Assembly (NCBI GenBank): GCA_030618545.1
Contig: JAUXDH010000007.1
Coordinates: 1 to 35,621, forward strand
Origin: Chlorobiota bacterium
GTDB lineage: Bacteria > Bacteroidota > Bacteroidia > Bacteroidales > F082
Length of the DNA stretch: 35,621 bases
Reading direction: 5' to 3'
A program made the position numbers and the translations under genes. The notes beneath the pieces are model-generated. The model made no database searches, had not been told where the DNA came from, and saw nothing but the letters and a program-made list of their open reading frames with translations. Of the stretch, positions 10,110 through 18,716 are shown piece after piece (the stretch's first letter is position 1; every line of letters begins with the position of its first letter).

Positions 10110-10949
10110 ATGATCATCAGAAATAGGCATATTATTTTCTTTCTGTTTCTCATTCTGTCTTTAAACGTTTTTCCTTTAAACTGCGATAAATCATCTTTAG
10201 ATAGCCTCAAGCAACTCGCATTTTCAAGAGAAGTTGACAGCCTATCCAAAATTCTAACTGAACGAATACTTACCAAAACAGATCGAGCACTCCTCTACGC
10301 TACATTAGCTGAGGCGTATATGGAACTAAACAATGACTCCTCTTTTGCTATGGCAAAACGAGGTCTTGATCTGGCAAAAGAACTAAATGATTATAAGGCT
10401 TTAGCCGAGAATTATAAAGTACTGGGAATGCTAGCGTATTTAAATGATAGTCTTCATACCGCAAAACTTTACTATTTATTAGTAGAGGATCTTTTTGATA
10501 AATACCAGTCCGATGATCTAAAATTACACACATGGATGATGCTCGGGCTAATTTTTGAGCTGCAGGGCGATTTCGATAAAGCCTTGCATTACGATCAGAA
10601 AGGTTTAAGATTAGCAGATTCAACTAATAATAAAATTTTCTCAGCTAAATTTTATAACAATACTAGTATTGTTTATTCAGTTACTGAAGATTATAGAAAT
10701 GCGATAGTTTATGCCGAAAAGGCGGGTAAATTATTTAAAGAACTCGGTGATGAAATTCATTATGCTAATACGCTGGTGAACCAGGCTTCTGAATACTTAA
10801 GTTTAGGAAATAATGATAGCGCGAGGTTTTATATAGACACAGCGATAATTGCGCAATATGGTTTAAATCACTACTATGGATTGATCAATGTTTATGCAAT
10901 TGCCGGCGAATTGTATTTATTTGGAAAAACAATAATTCACACGAAGTAA
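10110..10949 (+). pseudogene. truncated TPR sensor/regulator; last ~15 codons run out of frame through HigB-derived DNA
   Basis: Signal-peptide-like N-terminus and TPRs (ALHYDQKGLRLADSTNNKIFSAKFYNNTSIVYS...). The C-terminus is abrupt (AGELYLFGKTIIHTK*), and bases 10904-10972 in another frame encode a HigB-like C-terminus. Confidence 0.6.
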
Positions 10950-10972
10950 CAATTATAGACTATCATAAATAG
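10904..10972 (+). pseudogene. C-terminal remnant of HigB (RelE-superfamily) toxin
   Basis: Frame of cgg cga att gta ttt att tgg ... tat cat aaa tag = RRIVFIWKNNNSHEVTIIDYHK*. This resembles the HigB C-terminal pattern R-I-x-F-x-W...-x-V-x-I-x-DYH and ends 7 nt before the higA ATG. Confidence 0.7.
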
Positions 10973-10979
10973 TAAAAAA

Positions 10980-11294
10980 ATGGAAAGACTGGAGAACATA
11001 CACCCCGGAGAAATATTATCAGAAGAATTTTTGAAACCAATGCGGATATCTGCATATAAACTCTCAAAAGAAATTAATATTCCCCAGACAAGAGTTTCAC
11101 AAATCATCAAAGGAAACAGAAGAATCACAGCAGACACAGCATTGAGGTTAAGTTCTTATTTTGGCAATTCTGCTAAATTCTGGTTAGGATTACAAGACGA
11201 TTATGATATTGAAGATGAAAGACAAAAAAAGACTGAAATATTCAGGAAAATCAGAATCTTAAGAAAAAACGTATCCCCGCTAGCGAAAGTCTGA
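10980..11294 (+). CDS. higA: HigA family addiction-module antitoxin (XRE HTH)
   Basis: MERLENIHPGEILSEEFLKPMRISAYKLSKEINIPQTRVSQIIKGNRRITADTALRLSSYFGNSAKFWLGLQDDYDIE: canonical HigA signature. Confidence 0.92.
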   Translation: MERLENIHPGEILSEEFLKPMRISAYKLSKEINIPQTRVSQIIKGNRRITADTALRLSSYFGNSAKFWLGLQDDYDIEDERQKKTEIFRKIRILRKNVSPLAKV

Positions 11295-11353
11295 AGCGAT
11301 GACCGGCGTATAGGCTTACCCATCAGATTCGCCAGTTGAAGGATTAATGATTA

Positions 11354-11470
11354 TCAGTTAGTAATCAGTATTTTATCGTCTTTAACTTGATAAATCAGTC
11401 TGTGTTCGCTATCAATTCTCCGTGACCAAAATCCTTTATACTTATATTTCAAAGGTTCTGGTTTTCTTTA
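11354..11470 (-). pseudogene. C-terminal remnant of a Txe/YoeB family toxin
   Basis: The minus strand reads KPEPLKYKYKGFWSRRIDSEHRLIYQVKDDKILITN* (stop at 11354-11356), matching the YoeB C-terminal pattern 'GKPEPLK...GxWSRRIxxEHRLVYxVxDDxxxI'. An in-frame stop lies just upstream and no N-terminal half is visible. Confidence 0.75.
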
Positions 11471-11641
11471 AATAGGGAGTAACTGGCGTATAAAAGCCAC
11501 GAATTCGCTAATTATTAAACATTAACATTTTTTTAACATTCACTAAGTGTAAGCAAATGATAATAATAATCGTCTAATATGCACAATATGATTAATGAAT
11601 AGTTAAAATGACTTGACAAAATAAATTAAAAACATACGATC

Positions 11642-12148
11642 ATGACACTTCACGAATTTAACCACAGGATGCTCGGCCTTCAGGAAAGTCTCCAATATTA
11701 TGCTTACTCATTAACCTCTAACCCGGATGATGCCTGCGATCTTCTGCAGGATACCTTTTATAAGGCTCTTTCAAATAAAGATAAATTTGATCCTGCCACA
11801 AATATGAAAGCATGGACTTACACCATAATGAAGAATACCTTTATTAATAACTACAGGAAAGCACAAAGGGCAAATACCATTATTGATGATTCTCAGGATT
11901 TGTATTTCATCAACAGCAATCAGAAAACGATCAGTATCAGCCCGGATTCTGAGTTCAACCATGGTGAAATTATGAAGTCGATAAGAAGTCTGGAGGATGA
12001 TCAACGTGTTCCATTCGAAATGCACATTGAAGGTTTTAAGTACAGGGAAATTGCTGAGGAATTAAACGTGCCCATTGGAACAGTGAAAAGCAGGATCTTC
12101 CTTACCAGAAGAAAACTCTCTGAAAAATTGAAAGACTATCAGAACTAA
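11642..12148 (+). CDS. ECF-type RNA polymerase sigma factor
   Basis: 168 aa; region 2 'NPDDACDLLQDTFYKALSNKDKFDPATNMKAWTYTIMKNTFINNYRK' and region 4 'FKYREIAEELNVPIGTVKSRIFLTRRKL'. Confidence 0.95.
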   Translation: MTLHEFNHRMLGLQESLQYYAYSLTSNPDDACDLLQDTFYKALSNKDKFDPATNMKAWTYTIMKNTFINNYRKAQRANTIIDDSQDLYFINSNQKTISISPDSEFNHGEIMKSIRSLEDDQRVPFEMHIEGFKYREIAEELNVPIGTVKSRIFLTRRKLSEKLKDYQN

Positions 12149-12212
12149 AAACTTATTGGTAAAGCAATACCACCTTTGACAGAAATGGAGTTGACATTGT
12201 TGGCTCTTTTTT

Positions 12213-12295
12213 TTCACGCAGAGGCGCAGCGGCGCAAAGAATTGTTTTTAGGGTTTCACGCAGAGGCGCAAAGGCGCGGGGAAAGAAAAACAATT
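12213..12295. repeat. two tandem copies (42-bp period) of a CACGCAGAGGCGCA-type repeat, second copy bracketed by a 10-bp inverted repeat
   Basis: ttcacgcagaggcgcagcggcgcaaagaa (from 12213) and ttcacgcagaggcgcaaaggcgcggggaa (from 12255); aattgttttt (12240-12249) / aaaaacaatt (12286-12295). Confidence 0.85.
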
Positions 12296-12299
12296 AACG

Positions 12300-12998
12300 T
12301 TACTTCAGCCCCTTCACTTTCGGAACTCCCGCTACAAAATCCTTCAGGTAAAAAGGCTCGAAATAAGCCACGTTTTCGAATTCGTTTTCGCTGAAATGTT
12401 GCTCTGCAAGATCAATCAGAAATGTTGCTGAGGGTAAAAGGTTATCCTGAAACAGCGCATTCGGGTTGCTTTCAAGGGCAGCTTTACATTTTTCAGCTCC
12501 ATCGCCGGCGAAGGCTATTTTGTGTTTATCGAGTAATTCTGCGAAAGAAGACTCATCAATGATTACAGCTTCGGTCTCCTTTACAGCTTGTAGCCGATGA
12601 TCAAAAATTGCAGCATAAACTTCCATTCTGCGGGCATCTATCATCGGGCAGAAAAGATATTCATGAGGGTTTTCCTGCTTTTGGATCATTCCTGCAGCCA
12701 GCGACTTTAGCGTCCCAATCGCAATGAGTGGCTTATCCAGAGCATAGCAAAAACCTTTGGCTGTGGAAACACCGATTCTTAACCCTGTGTACGAACCGGG
12801 GCCTTTAGAAACTGCGATAGCATCCAGGTCACTAAAGACTATCCCCGCCTTCTTGATTACAGATTCGGAAAACAGTGTAATATTTTCCGCATGGGCATTT
12901 TTTTCATGGGATTCTTTCAGGGAGATCAGTTCACCATCAATCGAGACAGCTACCGAGCAAACACGGGTGGAAGTTTCAATATTTAGGATCTTCGCCAT
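12300..12998 (-). CDS. tsaB: tRNA threonylcarbamoyladenosine biosynthesis protein TsaB
   Basis: MAKILNIETSTRVCSVAVSIDGELISLKE...HAENITLF...AIAVSKGPGSYTGLRIGVSTAKGFCYALDKPLIAIGTL. Start moved to the internal ATG at 12998; a TATCTTTG (-7-like) box lies upstream at 13007-13014. Confidence 0.94.
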   Translation of the reverse strand: MAKILNIETSTRVCSVAVSIDGELISLKESHEKNAHAENITLFSESVIKKAGIVFSDLDAIAVSKGPGSYTGLRIGVSTAKGFCYALDKPLIAIGTLKSLAAGMIQKQENPHEYLFCPMIDARRMEVYAAIFDHRLQAVKETEAVIIDESSFAELLDKHKIAFAGDGAEKCKAALESNPNALFQDNLLPSATFLIDLAEQHFSENEFENVAYFEPFYLKDFVAGVPKVKGLK

Positions 12999-13065
12999 AA
13001 AATATGCAAAGATAGCACTACTCTGGTTTAAGATTTGTTTAGCCACAAATTGAAGACTAATGGCT

Positions 13066-13112
13066 TATTAGCTGCGGATTCGCGAATGATCATGTTTTAT
13101 TAGCGAATCCGC
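13066..13112. repeat. intergenic palindrome (10-bp perfect stem) with ATTAGCGAAT motif
   Basis: gcggattcgc (13074-13083) and gcgaatccgc (13103-13112) are exact reverse complements with a 19-nt spacer. Confidence 0.8.
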
Positions 13113-13196
13113 GGCAAATGAAATATACGGAAATTAGTTGTAAGGACTGTGTAATATGTACGACGACTGAATCAACAATTCATAAATCATCCTTCC

Positions 13197-14564
13197 TTAA
13201 TCTTCTCCTTTAAACAAATCCTCCTTATCAACTTTCTCCACCTCATCACGATTTTTAAGGGATTTTGATACAGCCCGGTAGGGTGCGATGATAATCTCAG
13301 CGCCTTCTTCAATACCTTCGAGGATCTCGATGTGGGCATTATCCTGAACACCGGTTTTAACTTGTATGAGCATGGCGAGGTCGTTTTCAAATACAAAGAC
13401 ATACTCATTGACCTTTTCATTTTTCTTGACATCCTCTTCATCTTTCCCGGCACGTTCTTCTCTTCGTTCTCTTGCAGACTTTCTGCGACCTGATGTGTCA
13501 GCCCTGGTGGTTACTGCCTGAATAGGCACAGTAAGAACAGCATAGGCTGTTTCGGTTTCTATTTCCACTGTAGCTGACATGCCCGGCCTGAAAGGAGAAG
13601 GAATGGGGCTATCCGGTTTGATCAGGTCTTCGTATGATTTCTTGAGCATCATGATCTTCACATCAAAATTGGTCACCTGGTCAGCGCTTACACCCAGTGT
13701 ATTGGCAGAGGTAGCAATTTCAGTTACAATTCCTTTGAATTCCCGGTCAAGGTAGGCATCTACTTCAATAATGGCTGTATCCATCAGCATCACCCTGACA
13801 ATGTCATTTTCATTTACTTCAACATTCACCTCTAAAATGTCCAGGTTTGCGATACGCATAATTTCTGTACCTGCCGAAAACTGGGAAGCGCCCGTTACAC
13901 GTTCCCCTACTTCAACATTGAGTTTTGATACTGTGCCGTCGTTAGGTGCGAAAATACTGGTCCTGTCAAGGTTTTCCTTGGCCTCTTTCAAAGAAGCCCT
14001 GGCGCTGCTCACCTGAAATTGTGCCGAACGGAAACTTTCTTTTGAAGCTGTCAGGTCTGCTTCCGCGATCTGGAAAGCTGAAGTAGCCGCATCAAAATCC
14101 GCCTGCGAGATTACATCTTTTTCAAACAGTGTTTTGCTGCGGTCATAATCTAATAGCGCCTTGGTAAACTGGGCCTTACTTTGTGCGATACGGGCTTTTG
14201 CACTGGCTTCATTTGCCTGGGCAGTTTTATAAGCTGCCTCAATCCGTTCATAATTTGAAATATAAATCTCCGGATCGATCCTGGCAAGGATCTGTCCTTT
14301 GTCAACAAACTCACCCTCTCTGACGTACAATTCAACCACTTCTCCCGAAATGTAAGGGCTGATCATGACATCTTTGGCCGGCTGTATCTTGCCATTGGCA
14401 GAAACTGTTTCTACGATAGTCCTTAGTTCAGCCTGCTCAGTGGCAATTTTTGTTTTACCTGATTGCCTGCCTTTATTGATGGCCAGGCCTATGATAACGA
14501 TGAGAACAACTGCTGCCGCGATGATCAGCCAGAGCTTTTTTTTCTTAGACTTTGCCATGTTCAA
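13197..14564 (-). CDS. efflux RND/ABC-type periplasmic adaptor subunit (HlyD/MFP family)
   Basis: N-terminal TM; 'VETVSANGKIQPAKDVMISPYISGEVVELYVREGEFVDKGQILARID', coiled coil, 'APNDGTVSKLNVEVGERVTG'. Confidence 0.92.
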   Translation of the reverse strand: MNMAKSKKKKLWLIIAAAVVLIVIIGLAINKGRQSGKTKIATEQAELRTIVETVSANGKIQPAKDVMISPYISGEVVELYVREGEFVDKGQILARIDPEIYISNYERIEAAYKTAQANEASAKARIAQSKAQFTKALLDYDRSKTLFEKDVISQADFDAATSAFQIAEADLTASKESFRSAQFQVSSARASLKEAKENLDRTSIFAPNDGTVSKLNVEVGERVTGASQFSAGTEIMRIANLDILEVNVEVNENDIVRVMLMDTAIIEVDAYLDREFKGIVTEIATSANTLGVSADQVTNFDVKIMMLKKSYEDLIKPDSPIPSPFRPGMSATVEIETETAYAVLTVPIQAVTTRADTSGRRKSARERREERAGKDEEDVKKNEKVNEYVFVFENDLAMLIQVKTGVQDNAHIEILEGIEEGAEIIIAPYRAVSKSLKNRDEVEKVDKEDLFKGED

Positions 14565-14635
14565 TGGAATTAGATGGGGCTAAATTCAGGTATTAAAATT
14601 AGCTTTTATTCGCTAATGAAAATCTCGATATAGTA

Positions 14636-16015
14636 TTATTCCTCAGTCACACCTGAAATGTCATCCAGAGTGAAGGAGCGGCCCAGGTAAAAGTCAAGGA
14701 TCTTTACCTTAAAGATGTAATCGTATTTAGCTGCGGCAAGATCCGATTCGGCAGAGCTAAGCTGGATTTTTGACACATTGTAGTCGGTGGTATTCACCAT
14801 GCCCACATTAAACTTTTCTTCCATGTATATGAATGACTCACCGAATGCATCAACAGATTTGTTGCGCGAAACATAGGTCTTATAGGCTGCCAGAGCATCG
14901 GCATAAGCCGTTTCAACATTCTTCCTTAACTCGTTCTTTTCATTTTGAAGATTAAGCTGAGCCGTTTCCTGAAGAATTCGGGCTTTTCTCATATTTGTTG
15001 TGACCTGATAACCATTAAAGATGGGGATAGACAGGCCTAAGTAAAGAGCGCCATTCCTGTTCTCCCTGAACTGCTGATCAAAAGGCAGAGTGGGACTATC
15101 AAGATCAAGGGGATCTGTCCTGATCTGGTTAGATATATTCGTCCCATATTGTCCCTGTGCAAATATTCTTGGACTATTGTAACCTTTAGCTCTTGCAAGT
15201 GTCTTCTCAGCGCTCTGAACACGGTAATCAGCACTTTTAATCTCCGGCATGATCTCAATGGCTTTGCTATAAATCATGTTAACAGGAAGAAGCGAAGGAG
15301 TGCTTGTGATTTCCAGATCAGGTTTTTCAATATCAAAGTCAGAGGAAGCCTCTATGTCAAGCAATTGCATCAGGTCTAAATAGGCCAGCAAAAGATTGTT
15401 TTTTGCCGTAATAAGATTGGCTTCATCGCTCGCTTCCTGTGCCTGGATGTCATATAAACTGCCCCTTGGCAATGCACCGGCGTCCACCTGCTTTTCTGTT
15501 CTGTCCATTTGCTCAACTGAAATATCCAGTTGTCGCTGAGCATTGTTCACCAATTCAAGGTTGAACAAAATAGTCAGGTAAGATGCTGCGATATACAACG
15601 AAATATCGTTTCGGATTTTATCAGAGTCGTACTTCGATGCCAGATAGTCATACTGAAGTTTCCTGATATTGTTGATTTGTTGCAATCCCTGGAATAAAGT
15701 TATCTCAGAGTTAATTCCGAAGAATGTATTTTGTGTTTGCTGTGTAACGTAAATGTTTGTTCCCGGGTCGGGTGCACGGCCCCATCCGAAATTAAGCCCT
15801 GCAGAACTGTTGAGTGATGGAACAGTGTTAAGCTTACTCTGGAGTAAATCATGCTCAGCATCCATCACGTCCAGTTTGCTCTGTTTAATAGTCAGGTTAT
15901 TATCAAATGCATAAGTGATACACTTTTCTAATGACCACAATTCCTGAGCTATAACATTAATACTAAAAAGTACCATGCCCAGAATTATGAGCAGGAAAAC
16001 AGGCTTTTTGTTCAT
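14636..16015 (-). CDS. TolC family outer membrane protein
   Basis: Start at MNKKPVFLLIILGMV (16015), signal peptide; 'ELWSLEKCITYAFDNNLTIKQSKLDVMDAEHDLLQSKLNTVPSLN...', 'YLGLSIPIFNGYQVTTNMRKARI'. Confidence 0.9.
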   Translation of the reverse strand: MNKKPVFLLIILGMVLFSINVIAQELWSLEKCITYAFDNNLTIKQSKLDVMDAEHDLLQSKLNTVPSLNSSAGLNFGWGRAPDPGTNIYVTQQTQNTFFGINSEITLFQGLQQINNIRKLQYDYLASKYDSDKIRNDISLYIAASYLTILFNLELVNNAQRQLDISVEQMDRTEKQVDAGALPRGSLYDIQAQEASDEANLITAKNNLLLAYLDLMQLLDIEASSDFDIEKPDLEITSTPSLLPVNMIYSKAIEIMPEIKSADYRVQSAEKTLARAKGYNSPRIFAQGQYGTNISNQIRTDPLDLDSPTLPFDQQFRENRNGALYLGLSIPIFNGYQVTTNMRKARILQETAQLNLQNEKNELRKNVETAYADALAAYKTYVSRNKSVDAFGESFIYMEEKFNVGMVNTTDYNVSKIQLSSAESDLAAAKYDYIFKVKILDFYLGRSFTLDDISGVTEE

Positions 16016-16256
16016 TTGAATTGTTTTTTGGTAAATAAAATATAGGGTTATCCAAAAATGTGCCACAAATATAATTAACTGGAAGCCAAAGAAGTCCTGT
16101 TGGTAAAGGAGTTTTCAACCAACTGATTTGTCCAGTTAATGACATTGAATGTTCATAAACGTACATGCGTGAAAATATGGATTTTCCTGAACGGCTGATG
16201 TCAGTTATTCTAATGGGATGTTCTTAGCCTGATTAATTCATAAGCTGATTTGATTT

Positions 16257-16298
16257 TGCCCCGTCCTGCCCCGTCCTGCCCCGTCCTTTAGGGCGGGG
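16257..16298. repeat. three tandem 10-bp units (TGCCCCGTCC) ending in a GC-rich hairpin
   Basis: tgccccgtcc x3 (16257-16286), then ttta and gggcgggg (16291-16298). The last unit pairs as ccccgtcc/gggcgggg with one G-T wobble. Confidence 0.85.
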
Positions 16299-16346
16299 AT
16301 AATCAGAAGCTACATCTTGAAGGCTTTAGCCATTAATCAGGTTAGG

Positions 16347-16375
16347 TTTGGTTATAACCAAAAGCTGTACTTTTG
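16347..16375 (+). promoter_or_regulatory. putative Bacteroidetes sigma-ABfr-type promoter for the M1 peptidase gene
   Basis: TTTG (16347-16350) - 17 nt - TACTTTTG (16368-16375), 17 bp upstream of the ATG at 16393. Confidence 0.5.
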
Positions 16376-16392
16376 CCGTGATTTCCTGAGGT

Positions 16393-18708
16393 ATGAGAAA
16401 AGCATTTTTATTTTTATTGGCTGCCTTAATATGGCAGATTGCGCAAGGTCAATATTACGATCCCCGTATTGGGGACACCATCAGCGCTGTTCATTATTCA
16501 ATTCACCTCACAGAGATTGATACCGATGATAAGACCATACATGGTTTTACCGAAATAAAACTCACTCCTGATATCGATGGACTCAACTATATCCCTCTTG
16601 AATTACAAGACCTGACAGTAGACTCAACTTTCGTTGACGGGATTGACAGACCCTTTTCACATTCCAATGAAATTGTCAGGATTAATCCAGGTACTGCGCT
16701 CTCAATAGATGATACGCTGAATGTTAAGGTTTATTATCATGGAGAACCTTTTAATGAATCGTGGGGCGGTTTTCACTTCTCAGGAGACTATGCATTCAAC
16801 CTGGGTGTTGGATTTGTTTCCATTCCACATAACCTTGGCAAGACCTGGTTTCCGTGTGTGGATGATTTTACCGACAGGGCAACCTACGATTTTCATGTGA
16901 CTGTAGAAGATGATAAAAAAGCCATCTGCGGTGGGATGTTGCAGGATACAATTGACAATGGCGACGGAACCAAAACCTGGATATGGAACTTGCCTGAAAG
17001 GATACCGACCTACCTGGCCTCAGTAGCTACAGGAGATTATGTGCTCTATGAAGACGAATTTTATGGTGTTGAAGATACCGTTCCTATTCAGATTTACACC
17101 AGGCCTTCGGAAGCCTCCAAGGTTGCAGGTTCTTTTGTCAACCTTAAACAGATCCTTGAATGGTTTGAAGAACGATTCGGACCTTATCCCTTCGAAAGAG
17201 TAGGCTATACAGGAACAGCTATTGGAGCCATGGAACATGCTACCAATATAGCATATCCTCATTCGTCAATCAATGGCAATACATCACAGGAGTCGCTTGC
17301 CACTCATGAATTGTCCCATATGTGGTTTGGGAATAAGGTTACCTGCTCATCAGCCGAAGATATGTGGCTCAACGAAGGCTGGGCTTCCTTTTGCGAAATT
17401 TATTACCTGAATGATCTTTACAGTTATGAAGATTACCTGAGTACCATGAGGGATGTGCACTGGGAAGTCCTTCTGAGAGTCCATACCAAGGATGATGGTT
17501 ATCACGCATTAAACAACATACCCCAGGAACATACTTATGGAGCTCATGCTTACGATAAGGGAGCAACCGTCGCCAATTCTTTGCGTGCTTACCTTGGTGA
17601 TTCCCTGTTCTTTGATGCAATGACAGCCTACCTTAATCATTTTGCATACCAGTCAGTTTCTTCAGAGGATATGAGAGACATCCTTTCAGATCATACCGGA
17701 ATAGATATGACGGGATTTTTTGACTCCTGGGTACTCACACCAGGAACACCTCATTTTTCTCTTGACTCAAGTAAAGTCACAGAGGGAGACGCGTCTTACA
17801 TGGTTGATGTCTGGATGAAGTACAAACACAAAGGGGCTGATCATGTTGGCGATGACAACATTGTAGAACTCACATTTGCTGATGAACATTTCAACCTGTA
17901 TTCCGATACTGTTCATTTTTCTTCTTCCTCAACCCATTCTGTGAAATACTTCGGGTTCGAACCCAAAGCGATATTTGTTGACCTTTTTGAAAAACTCAAC
18001 GATGCCACCACTGACAGGTACCGTTATTTCACTGAACCGGAAGAGTATTCATTTCCACAAACTTACTTCAAACTTTTCATCGAACAGTTGAACGATTCCG
18101 CAATGGTTCAGGTTACCCACAACTGGGTACCTCCCGATAGTTTGAAAATGCCTGTAGAAGGGCTGACTTTATCAGATTATCATTACTGGGAGGTGAGCGG
18201 AATTATGCCGGATGAAATGGAGGCGATGGGGCGTTTTCCATACGACCGTCAAGGTTTACTGGACGGTGGCCTCATTCATTCAGACAGTGATTCAGTGATT
18301 ATTTTATACAGGGAGGGCGCCTGGGAAGAATGGCATGAGGTAGAACAAACAAGGTTCGGAACTTGGTTTTATGGCCATATTGATGTGCTTCAACTCTTAC
18401 CCGGTGAATATACCCTGGCAGTATGGGACAAATACATTGTTGGAACCGAAGACTTTCCACAGCAGGAAGATGTCAGGATATTCCCGAATCCAACAAAGGG
18501 AAGCCTGAATTTCGAATTTCAGGAAAGGGACAAATACCGGATCAAACTGTATGATGCAAAAGGCGCGTTATTGGAAGAATTTTCAATCAACTCGCGCAAA
18601 AAAACCTGGAAATGGCGTGACCAGGGTGCCTTCAGCGGGATTGTTTTTGTGCATGTGTACAGAGGCAGTGACCTGTTAACAGTGAAGAAACTCATCTTTA
18701 CCAGGTAA
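16393..18708 (+). CDS. M1 family metallopeptidase with T9SS C-terminal sorting domain
   Basis: HELSHMWFGNKVTCSSAEDMWLNEGWASFCE (HExxH-x18-E), GAMEHATN in the GAMEN position, signal peptide MRKAFLFLLAALIWQIAQGQ, C-terminal 'VRIFPNPTKGSLNFEF...'. Confidence 0.93.
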   Translation: MRKAFLFLLAALIWQIAQGQYYDPRIGDTISAVHYSIHLTEIDTDDKTIHGFTEIKLTPDIDGLNYIPLELQDLTVDSTFVDGIDRPFSHSNEIVRINPGTALSIDDTLNVKVYYHGEPFNESWGGFHFSGDYAFNLGVGFVSIPHNLGKTWFPCVDDFTDRATYDFHVTVEDDKKAICGGMLQDTIDNGDGTKTWIWNLPERIPTYLASVATGDYVLYEDEFYGVEDTVPIQIYTRPSEASKVAGSFVNLKQILEWFEERFGPYPFERVGYTGTAIGAMEHATNIAYPHSSINGNTSQESLATHELSHMWFGNKVTCSSAEDMWLNEGWASFCEIYYLNDLYSYEDYLSTMRDVHWEVLLRVHTKDDGYHALNNIPQEHTYGAHAYDKGATVANSLRAYLGDSLFFDAMTAYLNHFAYQSVSSEDMRDILSDHTGIDMTGFFDSWVLTPGTPHFSLDSSKVTEGDASYMVDVWMKYKHKGADHVGDDNIVELTFADEHFNLYSDTVHFSSSSTHSVKYFGFEPKAIFVDLFEKLNDATTDRYRYFTEPEEYSFPQTYFKLFIEQLNDSAMVQVTHNWVPPDSLKMPVEGLTLSDYHYWEVSGIMPDEMEAMGRFPYDRQGLLDGGLIHSDSDSVIILYREGAWEEWHEVEQTRFGTWFYGHIDVLQLLPGEYTLAVWDKYIVGTEDFPQQEDVRIFPNPTKGSLNFEFQERDKYRIKLYDAKGALLEEFSINSRKKTWKWRDQGAFSGIVFVHVYRGSDLLTVKKLIFTR

Positions 18709-18716
18709 TTCACTTC

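Noticed and set aside
12206-12295. CRISPR array
   Set aside because: Only two repeat copies with a ~12-bp spacer and no cas genes in the window; not a CRISPR.
12176-12394. 72-aa + strand ORF containing HAEAQRR twice
   Set aside because: It is a translation of the intergenic repeat plus antisense tsaB, not a supported gene.
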